A stretch of 64,000 bases of DNA from Sporobacter sp963677825 (GCA_963677825.2 CAXXEF010000001.1:2232001-2296000), one strand, 5' to 3'. Shown: positions 33,777 through 42,450, numbered from the stretch's first letter. The notes: generated by a model from the sequence alone, not told the origin. Translations and numbers: made by a program.

Positions 33777-33816
33777 GTGTCATTACAGATGCCGATAAGG
33801 ATAAAGGAAGGTCATT

Positions 33817-34464
33817 ATGAACGTTATTGCGATCAACGGCAGCCCCAGGAAGACGTGGAACACGGCGCAGATGCTGGAAAGTGCGCTGCAGGGCTGTGCC
33901 GACGTCGGGGCCGAGACAGAGCTTGTGCACCTGATCGACTATCAATTCAAGGGCTGCATCAGCTGTTTTGCCTGTAAGCGGCTCGGCGGACCAAGCTACG
34001 CCAAATGCGCCGTGAACGACGATCTCAAACCGATCCTTGAGCGCATATGGGCGGCCGACGCGCTCATCATCGGCGCGCCTGTCTACTTCGGTGACGTGAC
34101 GGCAGACTTGCGCGCGCTTCTGGAGCGGCTGTGGTTTTCCGTACTGATGTACAATAAAGAGCACATGATCCGTGCGCCAAAGCGCCTGCCCGTCAAGATT
34201 ATACTGACGACCAACGCGCCGCAGGCGAACTTCCATACGGCGCTCAACGAGAGCCTCATGAACATCATGAACGGCTTTGTCGGCCCGGTAGAGCTGATTG
34301 AAGCCAATGACACGCTCCAGTTCGACGACTACAGCAAGTACGACGCGAGCATGTTCGATGTCGAAGCAAAGCACCGCCGTCACGAAGAGGAGTTTCCAAA
34401 AGATCTCCAGCGCGCCCGCGAGATGGGCCGGCGCGCTGTCGAGGAAGCAAAAAACCCGCAATAA
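33817..34464 (+). CDS. NADPH-dependent FMN reductase / iron-sulfur flavoprotein-like protein
   Basis: A 215-residue flavodoxin-fold protein. The FMN phosphate loop is INGSPRKTWNTAQML (about 6-20). Cys in FKGCISCFACKRLGG (about 45-60) gives a Cys-x2-Cys-x2-Cys pattern like that of iron-sulfur flavoproteins (Isf), and ALIIGAPVYFGDVTADLR (about 82-99) is the second FMN-binding loop. It probably carries electrons or reduces quinones or nitro compounds. AAAGGAAGG precedes the ATG. It may be cotranscribed with the ABC-F gene 26 bases downstream. Confidence 0.87.
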   Translation: MNVIAINGSPRKTWNTAQMLESALQGCADVGAETELVHLIDYQFKGCISCFACKRLGGPSYAKCAVNDDLKPILERIWAADALIIGAPVYFGDVTADLRALLERLWFSVLMYNKEHMIRAPKRLPVKIILTTNAPQANFHTALNESLMNIMNGFVGPVELIEANDTLQFDDYSKYDASMFDVEAKHRRHEEEFPKDLQRAREMGRRAVEEAKNPQ

Positions 34465-34490
34465 ACTAATAGGATAAAGGAATTTTTCAC

Positions 34491-36095
34491 ATGATTACTG
34501 TCAGCGATCTCAGTCTCCAGTACGGCGGTACGCCGCTGTTTTCCCGCGTCGATCTCCAGTTCACCGCCGGCAACTGCTACGGCGTCATCGGCGCCAACGG
34601 CTCGGGCAAGTCTACATTTTTAAAAATACTTGCCGGCGAGCTTGAGCAGTCCAGCGGCTCGGTGGACATCAAGAAAAAAACGCGTATGTCGGTGCTCAAA
34701 CAGGATCAAAACATGTACGACGAGTACACCGTTATCGATACGGTTGTGATGGGCAACGACCGGCTGTTTGCGTGCGGCCAGGAAAAAGACGCGCTCTACA
34801 ATAAAGAGGATTTCACCGACGCGGACGGTATCCGCGCGGCCGAGCTCGAGGAGGAATTCGCGGAGCTCGGCGGCTGGGAGGCCGAATCGAACGCCTCGCA
34901 GCTTTTACAGGGGCTGGGCATTGCGACGACGCACCATGAGAAGCTGATGCGCGACATGGATCCGCGCCAGAAAGTTAAGGTGCTGCTGGCGCAGGCGCTG
35001 TTCGGCACGCCAGACATCATTCTTTTGGATGAGCCGACGAACAACCTCGACGTTAACTCTGTTGTCTGGCTGGAAGACTTTCTGCTCGATTACAAGGGCA
35101 CCGTCATCGTTGTCTCGCATGATCGGTTTTTCCTTAACACGGTCTGTACGCACATTGTGGATATCGACTTCGGCAAGATTAAAATGTATGTCGGTAACTA
35201 CGACTTCTGGTACGACGCGAGCCAGCTGATGCAAAAGCTGCTCAAAGAACATAACAAGAAAAGCGAAGATAAGATCCGCGAGCTCGAGGAGTTCATCCGG
35301 CGCTTTTCGGCAAACAAATCCAAGTCGCGCCAAGCGACGAGCCGCCGTAAAATGCTCGACAAGCTCACGCTGGATGAAATCCCCGCGTCGAGCCGCAAGT
35401 ATCCGTGGGTCGGGTTTAAGATGGAGCGCGAGCCGGGCAAGGACCGCCTGTTCGTCACCGAGGTCTCTAAGACGATCGACGGCGTCAAGGTGCTCGATAA
35501 CGTCAGCTTTATCATGGGGCGCGAGGATAAGATCGCTTTCATCGGGCAAAACGAAATCGCGATCACCGCGATGTTCAAAATTCTTGCCGGTGAAATGGAA
35601 CCGGACGAGGGGACCGTCAAGTGGGGCGTATCCACGACACAGGCATACTTCCCGAAGGACAATTCAGTCTATTTCGATGGGTGCGAGCTGTCGATCATGG
35701 ACTGGATGCGTCAGTTCTCCGAGGACAAGCGCGAGAGTTATCTGCGCACATTCCTAGGCCGTATGCTTTTCTCCGGCGACGACGTGTACAAGCAGGTCCA
35801 GGTGCTGTCCGGCGGCGAAAAGGTCCGGTGCATGCTCTCAAAGATGATGCTATCCGGGTCGAATATCCTGCTGTTTGATCAGCCGACGAACCATCTCGAT
35901 CTGGAGAGTATCGCCGCGCTCAACAACGGCATGGATGACTTTAAAGGCAACATCGTTTTTACGACGCATGACCATCAGATCATCCAGACGGTCGCCAACC
36001 GCATCATCGAATTCAACGAGGGCGGTTCGATCACCGACCGCACGATGTCATACGATGAATACATCGAGGCCATGCGCGCAAAATCCAACAGCTGA
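34491..36095 (+). CDS. ABC-F family ATPase (YkpA/YbiT-like) with a degenerate second ATP site
   Basis: A 534-residue soluble tandem ABC ATPase close to Bacillus YkpA. Site 1 is intact: Walker A GANGSGKST (34-42), Walker B IILLDEPTNNLD with catalytic Glu, and the partner signature LSGGEK of the second domain (439-444). Site 2 is degenerate in all parts: second Walker A reads GQNEIAITA (352-360), second Walker B reads FDQPT with Gln464 in place of the catalytic Glu, and the first-domain signature reads MDPRQKVK (155-162). The degenerate second Walker A is known in YkpA; the Gln and the altered signature are not, as far as I recall. ABC-F proteins act on the ribosome. The linker (about 235-295) is helical and basic. 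Confidence 0.93.
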   Translation: MITVSDLSLQYGGTPLFSRVDLQFTAGNCYGVIGANGSGKSTFLKILAGELEQSSGSVDIKKKTRMSVLKQDQNMYDEYTVIDTVVMGNDRLFACGQEKDALYNKEDFTDADGIRAAELEEEFAELGGWEAESNASQLLQGLGIATTHHEKLMRDMDPRQKVKVLLAQALFGTPDIILLDEPTNNLDVNSVVWLEDFLLDYKGTVIVVSHDRFFLNTVCTHIVDIDFGKIKMYVGNYDFWYDASQLMQKLLKEHNKKSEDKIRELEEFIRRFSANKSKSRQATSRRKMLDKLTLDEIPASSRKYPWVGFKMEREPGKDRLFVTEVSKTIDGVKVLDNVSFIMGREDKIAFIGQNEIAITAMFKILAGEMEPDEGTVKWGVSTTQAYFPKDNSVYFDGCELSIMDWMRQFSEDKRESYLRTFLGRMLFSGDDVYKQVQVLSGGEKVRCMLSKMMLSGSNILLFDQPTNHLDLESIAALNNGMDDFKGNIVFTTHDHQIIQTVANRIIEFNEGGSITDRTMSYDEYIEAMRAKSNS

Positions 36096-36196
36096 TACGG
36101 ATTCGAAGGCAGGACGCGGCGAAAGCGGCGTCCTGCTCTTGTCTGCCGTCAAATGCAGCGGTGTAAAAAAATTGCCCTGAGCTTCACGAAAAGGTG

Positions 36197-36225
36197 TTGA
36201 CAACACGCAAGTGTCGTTGTAAAAT
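36197..36225 (+). promoter_or_regulatory. Promoter of tRNA-Val
   Basis: TTGACA and TAAAAT separated by 17 bases, 16 bases before the mature tRNA 5' end. Confidence 0.8.
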
Positions 36226-36240
36226 AACGCTTACCGGCAT

Positions 36241-36316
36241 GGACGATTAGCTCAGCTGGTAGAGCATCCGCTTGACGTGCGGAGGGCCAGCGGTTCAAGT
36301 CCGTTATCGTCCACCA
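36241..36316 (+). tRNA. tRNA-Val (GAC)
   Basis: Acceptor stem GGACGAT/ATCGTCC, anticodon GAC in CTTGACGTG, T loop GGTTCAAGTCC and encoded CCA. Own promoter and terminator. It marks the left border of an accessory region with decayed genes. Confidence 0.96.
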
Positions 36317-36317
36317 C

Positions 36318-36372
36318 AGCTAAACGCCTATTCTGATACAACATGTATCTGGATAGGCGTTTAGCTGTTTAT
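36318..36372 (+). terminator. Long terminator hairpin after tRNA-Val
   Basis: AGCTAAACGCCTAT and ATAGGCGTTTAGCT pair, with an inner GATACA/TGTATC extension, followed by GTTTATT; the stem has over 18 base pairs. Confidence 0.88.
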
Positions 36373-36418
36373 TGAAAGAGGTTGAAACGCAAGAGTTTAT
36401 GGATACTACTAGACGATA

Positions 36419-36468
36419 ACAGGCTCCGAAGCGGTGTGAAAACCACTGCCTCGGGGCCTGTTTTTGAT
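36419..36468 (+). terminator. Imperfect terminator hairpin without an upstream gene
   Basis: AACAGGCtCCGAaGC and GCcTCGGgGCCTGTT pair with single mismatches and are followed by TTTTTGATTT. No intact gene ends here, so it is probably the leftover terminator of a lost gene. Confidence 0.65.
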
Positions 36469-36600
36469 TTATCGGGATTAACCTTTAATGAAGGGTGCTA
36501 CCATGTCCATTTTTGGGTATACCGCGTGCACCTTTTAATTATCTTTCTGACAGTAGAAATTTGTGGATACGTGTACGACTGAGCACTTTAAACGACTGGT

Positions 36601-36669
36601 TTATTTCCGATAGTGCTTTTTAAATTGCTTCTCGCCTTCAATGTCGACTGAAGGGCCAATATCGGACAT
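36601..36669 (-). pseudogene. Fragment of a phage tail tape-measure protein start
   Basis: On the minus strand an ATG at 36669 opens 22 codons reading MSDIGPSVDIEGEKQFKK and then stops. The pattern I-G/V-x-I-x-GE-x-(Q/E)-(F/Y)-(K/R)-K is the classic N-terminus of phage tail tape-measure proteins, which run to hundreds of residues. Only the first 20 codons remain, so this is a relic of a prophage next to a tRNA gene, the usual integration site. The identification rests on a short motif. Confidence 0.5.
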
Positions 36670-36705
36670 GCTGTCACCACTAATCTGAAAATGGGTATAA
36701 GGAAA

Positions 36706-36726
36706 GAGCAACCTTTCGATTGCTCC
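36706..36726 (-). terminator. Weak hairpin after the GNAT gene
   Basis: Minus strand GAGCAA-tcgaaagg-TTGCTC followed by TTTCC, about 50 bases after the stop codon at 36775. Confidence 0.5.
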
Positions 36727-36774
36727 TAAAACAAATAATGTTATTTAATTTAGCTTGTATTGCTTCGTAATAAT

Positions 36775-37578
36775 TTAACGTTCTATTAGAACTGATGTTC
36801 CAGCAGATTTATCGCCATCCAGCCACTGCCATTCCTCATGAAGTTCAATTTTCCCATTTGGTAAAACATGCGGTGTGCTGTAGCATTTTCCAATCTTTAC
36901 TTGAGCATTTGTATTAATGTGATGATAGTAAAAGTTAATTGAATTATCGTTTGATATAGTACCAATTAGGTGACCGCGAACAATATCTCCACCAGAGTAT
37001 TCGCCCCAGAGCATTTGATCATTTTGATGATAATGAAAAACTGTATTTTCGTTTACTTCACCGTTATTGCTGTTATATTTGGGCACAAATATCTTCCCGT
37101 CGTATAATTCATCATGCAAAGATGAAACCTGTTTTTCCATTACATCATAGCATAGGCAGTCGCCATTTTCAGTCAAAATAGAATATGATCCAGTTTCTCT
37201 GTATCCACGATTCAAATATATTGTTTTAGCCGGAAATGATGCGTCTAACTTGATTTTTCTATGATCCTTTGCTATTAACTGTTCGGAATAATCAATTAAC
37301 TCTCTACCGTATCCATGTCGTTGAAATGTCGGCAAAACAAATAAACGGCATATTTCATTATCTTTAATTGTTACCGTACCAATTGCCTTCCCTTTATTTT
37401 CAAGTAAAAATACTCTACTTAGATTTATATCTGATATAATATTGCCTTCATTGTGGTAGGATAAAAAGTAATCTACAGCTCCGGTAGGATAATAATGCGG
37501 ATAAATTGCGTGAATTGTTTCAGAGGCGATTCGCTTTACAACATCTAAATCTGCGCTTCCAGCTTGCCTTATATTCAT
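36775..37578 (-). CDS. GNAT N-acetyltransferase with a C-terminal beta domain
   Basis: A 267-residue protein. Residues 1-150 are a GNAT acetyltransferase: strand beta4 ending ICRLFVLPTFQRHGYGRELI (about 77-96) contains the acetyl-CoA phosphate loop Gln-Arg-x-Gly-x-Gly, and KIKLDASFPAKTIYLNRGYR is the usual last part. Residues 160-267 form a separate beta-rich domain (QNDQMLWGEYSGGDIVRGHL) like the n-acetylglutamate-synthase-type barrel seen as a stand-alone protein in Firmicutes. The substrate is unknown. GGAG is upstream of the ATG at 37578. Base composition is clearly AT-richer than the region before 36.2 kb. Confidence 0.87.
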   Translation of the reverse strand: MNIRQAGSADLDVVKRIASETIHAIYPHYYPTGAVDYFLSYHNEGNIISDINLSRVFLLENKGKAIGTVTIKDNEICRLFVLPTFQRHGYGRELIDYSEQLIAKDHRKIKLDASFPAKTIYLNRGYRETGSYSILTENGDCLCYDVMEKQVSSLHDELYDGKIFVPKYNSNNGEVNENTVFHYHQNDQMLWGEYSGGDIVRGHLIGTISNDNSINFYYHHINTNAQVKIGKCYSTPHVLPNGKIELHEEWQWLDGDKSAGTSVLIER

Positions 37579-37652
37579 AGGCTGCTAATCTCCTATCAAC
37601 ACAAAGGTTAATATCACTCAGTTAAAAAGGATAACACAACAACCAATATTTA

Positions 37653-37742
37653 TCAAATCCCCATCGGAATAATCACGTCAATTCCAAGCTCCTGTTTAGG
37701 CTTCGCCAGTCCGTTATACTGCTTATACACTCCCACAGACCC
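37653..37742 (-). pseudogene. C-terminal fragment of an unidentified protein
   Basis: The minus strand has an open stretch ending in TGA at 37655-37653 that reads VGVYKQYNGLAKPKQELGID and then VIIPMGI before the stop. No start codon with a ribosome site fits, and the neighbours are other fragments, so it is probably the tail of a lost gene. I do not recognise the family. Confidence 0.35.
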
Positions 37743-37756
37743 ACAAACCGACAAAA

Positions 37757-37906
37757 ACCGCATTTAAGCGAGAGCTTGAGGCTGCCTGCGTTAAGTCAAC
37801 CAATCAAAAAAATCTAGCTGATATCAAAATCGCTTTAGCATCCAACATGGGGTTCGGACTATATGATAGGTTCGTGATAGATATTGATAATTATTTGAAA
37901 TCATAA
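37757..37906 (+). pseudogene. C-terminal fragment of an unidentified protein
   Basis: An open plus-strand stretch without a start codon reads FKRELEAACVKSTNQKNLAD and continues to GFGLYDRFVIDIDNYLKS before TAA at 37904-37906. It looks like genuine protein but only as a C-terminus. I do not recognise the family. Confidence 0.35.
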
Positions 37907-37931
37907 AAGATCGCGAGAGTGGTGAGCCTTG

Positions 37932-38158
37932 ATGGAAATCATTATACATCGCGGTACACATCAAATTGGCGATATCGCGGTGACACCATTTTCAATCGAC
38001 CACTCCGCTTGCGACAGCTATATGTTTTTGGTTGAAGCGAAGGGCAAAAAATTATCCACACCGGTGATTTCCGTGCCCACGGATTCCGGGGCAAGGCGGT
38101 GTGGAAGATTCTTGATAAGTTGGCAGGTAAAGTCGAACACATATCTTTTCCGACTTAA
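37932..38158 (+). pseudogene. Decayed MBL-fold (RNase J-like) hydrolase with internal deletion and frameshift
   Basis: The N-terminus MEIIIHRGTHQIG is the start of a clostridial MBL-fold hydrolase family. It runs directly into DIAVTPFSIDHSACDSYMFL, which in intact members lies over 100 residues later, so the segment with the His-x-His-x-Asp-His metal motif is deleted. At about 38046 a run of six A has lost one base: continuing in the next frame gives IIHTGDFRAHGFRGKAVWKI, the expected family sequence, which stops at 38158. A ribosome site (GTGGTGAG) remains before the ATG. Two independent lesions make it a pseudogene. Confidence 0.8.
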
Positions 38159-38258
38159 CTGTCATATTTTCATATTAAAAAGTGACTTGCTCGCTTAACT
38201 GGAATTTATTTCTCAAATATGTCTCATAATCTTCCATTACAGCTTATTCACCCGATGC

Positions 38259-39614
38259 CTAAATGTTTGTCACTTTATAAATAAGTTCTTTTTTTGTGTC
38301 GACGCCGAATTTTGAATAGATATGCTTAATATGTGTTTTAACGGTGTTTAAGCTGATATTCATTGAAGTCGCAATTTGATTATAAGTGTGTTTGTTCAAA
38401 AGCAGTACGAGGATATCGGTTTCTCTTTTTGTCAGCAGGAATTTTTGCGCCAATCCCTCTATGTCCTGTCTTTCTTGATTGATCAGCGAATAGTGCTGCT
38501 GCGTTTTATGACATTCATCAACTATGCGCTTATGCAAAACAGGAACAAGCAGGATGCCGATCACCGAAGCGATGGCGGCCACGGCAAGGCACAGCGGAAG
38601 TAAATTGGCGTCTCCCAAGGCGGAGGAGGACAAGATATATCCAATAAATACGGCGACAGAATTACTGCCAATCGCAAAGGCCACCAGCATAAAGGCACGT
38701 TTATATACCATGTTCAGCATCAGGCCGATGCCCCACAATATGATGTCCATTAAAACCAGACCGATGACCGAAATGATTATTGTTGTCGGGAAAAAATTGT
38801 ATAATATGAAGCCGGTTATAATCAGCCCCGCCCCCACGGATGTCCAAAGCTGATTGCTGACGGTTTTCTTCCGAATCAGCAGGAATATTATTGGGAGCAC
38901 TATGTAAGGGATTATCAGAAAGAAAACGCCGTTGTACAAGCGGCCGTTGTACAGCGCATCTGACAATGCCCAAACGACACCGTCCCCCAGGTTGAACAGA
39001 AATACGATCAGGAAATACAGATATGGCTTTATCTCACCGTTTATTTCATATCTCTCGATAACAGGCGTCTGCATTCCGTTCGTCAGCATAATCGATGTTA
39101 TCAGCGAAAGGAGCAAACAGGCCAGACTGAGGAAAACTGCCGCATTGTCCAATTGAAAGTACAAAAGCAGCCATGTCAGTAAGACGATACTGTACGATAT
39201 GAGTATAACGCAGGCCATAAACCGCATCGTGTGATCGAAATCAAATAAATTGCGGTGCAGAATCACAAAACTGTACAAAAAGCCCAGCATCGCCAAACCG
39301 ATTGCAATCATGAGAAAAAGCGCGAAATATCCGGACATCTGTGTATAGCCCAGAAAATAGCCAATTACGAAAACCGAATATCCCGCAAGGCAAAAACCTA
39401 TACAGAGCGGATTTAAATATTTCGTGTAATTTGCTGTACGCCGATTGACAAATAAAGCAAACAAAATGCACGGTATAATCAGCAAAAACGCAAAAATGCT
39501 GATGTCTTTATTGGTCGAAAACAAAACGTTATGTAAAGGTCCGTTATACAAGGTGGATAAGGACCAGCCAATGAACGAGCCTCCTGATATGATGAGTAAA
39601 CGCCGGTACCGCAC
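38259..39614 (-). CDS. Membrane-bound LuxR-type transcriptional regulator (12 TM)
   Basis: A 451-residue protein with about twelve hydrophobic segments (residues 5-380) arranged like an MFS transporter and a C-terminal LuxR-type helix-turn-helix (about 390-451: FLLTKRETDILVLLLNKHTY, then SLNTVKTHIKHIYSKFGV). Proteins with this layout are common in Eggerthellaceae and clostridia and often sit next to catabolic or efflux genes; the membrane part probably senses a ligand. The start is GTG 39614 with AGGAGGAG just upstream. It is divergent from a lipoprotein gene at 39820, a likely target. Confidence 0.9.
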   Translation of the reverse strand: MRYRRLLIISGGSFIGWSLSTLYNGPLHNVLFSTNKDISIFAFLLIIPCILFALFVNRRTANYTKYLNPLCIGFCLAGYSVFVIGYFLGYTQMSGYFALFLMIAIGLAMLGFLYSFVILHRNLFDFDHTMRFMACVILISYSIVLLTWLLLYFQLDNAAVFLSLACLLLSLITSIMLTNGMQTPVIERYEINGEIKPYLYFLIVFLFNLGDGVVWALSDALYNGRLYNGVFFLIIPYIVLPIIFLLIRKKTVSNQLWTSVGAGLIITGFILYNFFPTTIIISVIGLVLMDIILWGIGLMLNMVYKRAFMLVAFAIGSNSVAVFIGYILSSSALGDANLLPLCLAVAAIASVIGILLVPVLHKRIVDECHKTQQHYSLINQERQDIEGLAQKFLLTKRETDILVLLLNKHTYNQIATSMNISLNTVKTHIKHIYSKFGVDTKKELIYKVTNI

Positions 39615-39819
39615 TTTCTCCTCCTGTTGGTTGAGCTTTTTACCCTATTTTACCAGATTATAACGGCGGACACAATTGATATATTTAGCTCCGGCCCCTA
39701 AAATCACCCATTTACTCTTATAGTGGGTGATTTTTTATATGAGGAAACAGAGTACACTAACACTTGAGTTTTCGCAGGACCCAATCATATGTTTAAGTCT
39801 TGATGCAAGGAGATCAGAT

Positions 39820-40371
39820 GTGAAAAGAAGCTGTTATTCGCTGTGCGTACTATTGTTTTTCTGCACTGTTTTAGGTCTTACCGCGTGCAGAAATATTGAT
39901 GACACAAACGGAGAAACTGATACGAGCTTATCCCAAATCACAGACGAAGAGCTTTACGGACACAACATTGGCTGGAGCGCTACCGGCTTAAACACGCAGA
40001 GCAGGAGAAATGTTGCGAGAACCAGCAATTATTACGCCAATGAGGGATTCAGAGAGACAGATGATTATGACTTTTATAAGGTTAGCTGTAAATCGGCTTC
40101 CGGGACCACGAACTTAATCGCAACAAAGCTCGATGACGGCGAAATGGCCGTTTTTGAGGTGGAAAGTCAAATCAGCTCCGGTAATCTCAAAGTAGTTTTA
40201 CTGAAAAGAGGTGAGAAAACAGACGAACTGGTTTATGAATTTGAAACCGGCCAAACAGATGCCTTTGAGTTGATACCGGATGGATTCGGGATTTATTATG
40301 TAAGGGCCGGTGTGGAGAGCTTTGGCGGAGAAATAATTGTTACAAGAGAAGTATCGGAAAGCAGTAAATAG
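39820..40371 (+). CDS. Lipoprotein of unknown function
   Basis: A 183-residue lipoprotein. The signal peptide ends in the lipobox LTAC (Cys about residue 22) after CVLLFFCTVLG. The mature part is charged, with a beta-rich pattern and no family that I recognise (TSNYYANEGFRETDDYDFYK; GIYYVRAGVESFGGEIIV). The GTG at 39820 has AAGGAG seven bases upstream and places the signal peptide at the N-terminus; a longer open frame back to 39727 has no such site. It is followed 49 bases later by another lipoprotein gene. Confidence 0.8.
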   Translation: MKRSCYSLCVLLFFCTVLGLTACRNIDDTNGETDTSLSQITDEELYGHNIGWSATGLNTQSRRNVARTSNYYANEGFRETDDYDFYKVSCKSASGTTNLIATKLDDGEMAVFEVESQISSGNLKVVLLKRGEKTDELVYEFETGQTDAFELIPDGFGIYYVRAGVESFGGEIIVTREVSESSK

Positions 40372-40420
40372 CGTTCCGAATTCTAATAAAAAATTATAGT
40401 AAAGAGGAGTCGTTCTACTT

Positions 40421-40990
40421 ATGGAAAGAAAACGTATCTATTTTATTGTTGCGGCCATTATGGCTATGTTAATGCTTGTCTCCTGTTCAGACGCCGGCAA
40501 TAGAGGCGCGGGCCAGGGAGACAATCCGGTAAACGAATCTGCAGGCAATGTACAGTCTCCGGAAAACGATGGTGGTGAAAACACGCCTGCTCCGTCAGAA
40601 ATTATTGGAACCAAGATGGATCTGGATTATATGACGATCACCGTCATAGACGGATGGAGCACGATGGACGTCACAGACGGCATTCAGATATACAAAGGCA
40701 ACGAAGTCCTGCAGATTGACTTGCAGGGAAGTGGCGTTGACGAAGCGTATGTCGAAACATTCATCGAAACGGCGATCAGCACCAATGACGGCACGGACAT
40801 GGTAACCGTTAATCTGTGGGGCGAGGATTTTCTGGGAACGACCTACGAATCAAACGGCTATGACCAAATCGTTTACGCGCGTTTGTTCAACGACGCCGGA
40901 CAGATGCTGGTTGTAAAGCTGGGCGGCATATCGGCGGATGATATCCCGGACGATATCCAAGCGATGATGGACAGCGTTGTGTTTAAGTAA
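40421..40990 (+). CDS. Lipoprotein of unknown function
   Basis: A 189-residue lipoprotein with lipobox LVSC (Cys about 22), then an unstructured Gly/Asn/Glu/Pro-rich linker (about 23-60) and a compact domain (about 63-189) beginning KMDLDYMTITVIDGWSTMDV and ending DDIQAMMDSVVFK. This resembles small surface lipoproteins that measure or bind something at the membrane, with no named family. AAAGAGGAG precedes the ATG. It probably forms an operon with the lipoprotein gene before it, between two membrane LuxR-type regulators. Confidence 0.83.
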   Translation: MERKRIYFIVAAIMAMLMLVSCSDAGNRGAGQGDNPVNESAGNVQSPENDGGENTPAPSEIIGTKMDLDYMTITVIDGWSTMDVTDGIQIYKGNEVLQIDLQGSGVDEAYVETFIETAISTNDGTDMVTVNLWGEDFLGTTYESNGYDQIVYARLFNDAGQMLVVKLGGISADDIPDDIQAMMDSVVFK

Positions 40991-41550
40991 GGCGGATAAT
41001 ACGGTTTAAAAATAAAGAAACTCAGCTTAATACTGGCGCTGGCCGTTATTGTTTCCTTTCTATACATATTCTCCAAGTGACCAAGAAAACCATCGGTTTA
41101 ATAATGGTCATGTAGATTTGTGGAATATTGGTAAGGAACAAATAGTGTTAGATTTCTTTCAACAATATAGATAAACCGGCTGAGGGATATAATGTAGCCG
41201 GAGAGATAGAAACAGGAACGAAATAACGTGAGGTTTAATTTCCCATAACACACGAGCCTCACTGCCATTATGGCAGTGAGGCTCTTATCGTCGTTGATAA
41301 TGTGCACCTTTTAACGATTCCTATCTAAAAGTCGCGGTCGTATATACTTAAGCGCATGATTAAACAATCAAATTGACGCTGGAGTAGTGCGCTGATATGT
41401 TGTCGACAAGCTTGCTTAGATTAAGCACGTTGAGACGATAGTGAACCGGCGTTATGTGCTTAGCAGTCTGAAATATCTCAATTCATGTTGCATTTCTATT
41501 ACTTTTCGAATATTCTAAAATCACAAATAACTTAATGGAGTCGGATATAG
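40991..41550. other. 560-base intergenic region with a signal-peptide-like relic
   Basis: At 41009-41080 an open stretch without a usable start codon reads KIKKLSLILALAVIVSFLYI and stops after four more residues; it looks like an orphan signal peptide or membrane anchor of a lost gene. An inverted repeat lies at 41254-41284. The rest must hold the promoter of the LuxR-type gene at 41551; I see nothing else. Confidence 0.45.
41254..41284. terminator. Perfect hairpin, probable terminator
   Basis: GAGCCTCACTGCCA-tta-TGGCAGTGAGGCTC: a 14-base-pair stem with a 3-base loop. The following TTATCG is a poor T tract. Confidence 0.6.
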
Positions 41551-42420
41551 GTGTTAGATCATCTTGAGCTTGTATATTACTTTATAGCGTTTATACCGGG
41601 CGTTACGCTTAATATTTTTTTAATAATAATGTATTTGAAGTTCCGTAATGCCTATATCGGATTTTTCGCGATGGCATATCTCGGGACCAGTCTTTTGGTG
41701 CTCTGCTATCTGATCAACGACTTTTTAAGCTGTCTGGCGCTTGATCATTATTTCCGATACACTGCATACGTTGAAGTTTTCTGTATGGCAATCGTTATCT
41801 GGTCTGTGAGCATTCTGATTCTGAAGATGTTTTTCGGCGGGATAACGGCCGCACATAAGATACTCTTCCTGGTGTTATCGATTGTCCCCGTTATTATCTA
41901 CAGTTTGTGGTTTTTTGGCGTATGGGCGACTCAAAGCATTGACGATATTTATTATCTATACTTCATTGCCGTTCTCGTTTTTGATTGTATATTATTTTTA
42001 TTGAAGTTCAGGCAGATCAATCAAAACGTATTCCAGAGGCTTGGCGTCATTACTGTGTGCGTTTTATCATTCTTCCTTATATTTTTCATTATACGTGAGT
42101 TCGTGCCGGCGTTCACCTTCGATACATTTCCGCTTTTCTATCTTTTGCTAACGATACAGCTTATATCCTTTGGCTGGAAACACTTCCTTAAAGACAATAT
42201 AGACAAAGTATTGAACATGAAAAAGCGTTTTGCAGAAAAATACAAGATTACAAACCGGGAACAGGAAATTATTCAGCTAATACAAGCCGGTCATACCAAC
42301 AGCTCTATTGGCAAGCAGCTCTTTATATCTGAGAAAACTGTGGCCAACCATATATATAATATTTACAAAAAACTCAATATCACCTCACGGTTTGAGTTAA
42401 TCTGTTTACTTAAAGGATAA
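41551..42420 (+). CDS. Membrane-bound LuxR-type transcriptional regulator (7 TM)
   Basis: A 289-residue protein with seven hydrophobic segments (about 8-30, 36-57, 70-92, 102-122, 134-152, 165-183, 190-205) and a C-terminal LuxR-type helix-turn-helix (about 225-289: ITNREQEIIQLIQAGHTNSS, then EKTVANHIYNIYKKL). The membrane part resembles 7TM sensory modules; no kinase or receiver is present, so it should signal directly to DNA. Start GTG 41551 with TGGAG upstream. A strong terminator follows at once. It lies 0.6 kb after two lipoprotein genes and may control them or the acyltransferase genes downstream. Confidence 0.87.
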   Translation: MLDHLELVYYFIAFIPGVTLNIFLIIMYLKFRNAYIGFFAMAYLGTSLLVLCYLINDFLSCLALDHYFRYTAYVEVFCMAIVIWSVSILILKMFFGGITAAHKILFLVLSIVPVIIYSLWFFGVWATQSIDDIYYLYFIAVLVFDCILFLLKFRQINQNVFQRLGVITVCVLSFFLIFFIIREFVPAFTFDTFPLFYLLLTIQLISFGWKHFLKDNIDKVLNMKKRFAEKYKITNREQEIIQLIQAGHTNSSIGKQLFISEKTVANHIYNIYKKLNITSRFELICLLKG

Positions 42421-42450
42421 GGAAAAAGCGATCATTGGCGGTGTGTTCAA

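Noticed and set aside
36382..36582. A 66-codon plus-strand open frame after tRNA-Val
   Set aside because: No ribosome site, the frame runs through a terminator hairpin, and the sequence looks like no protein; it lies among gene remnants.
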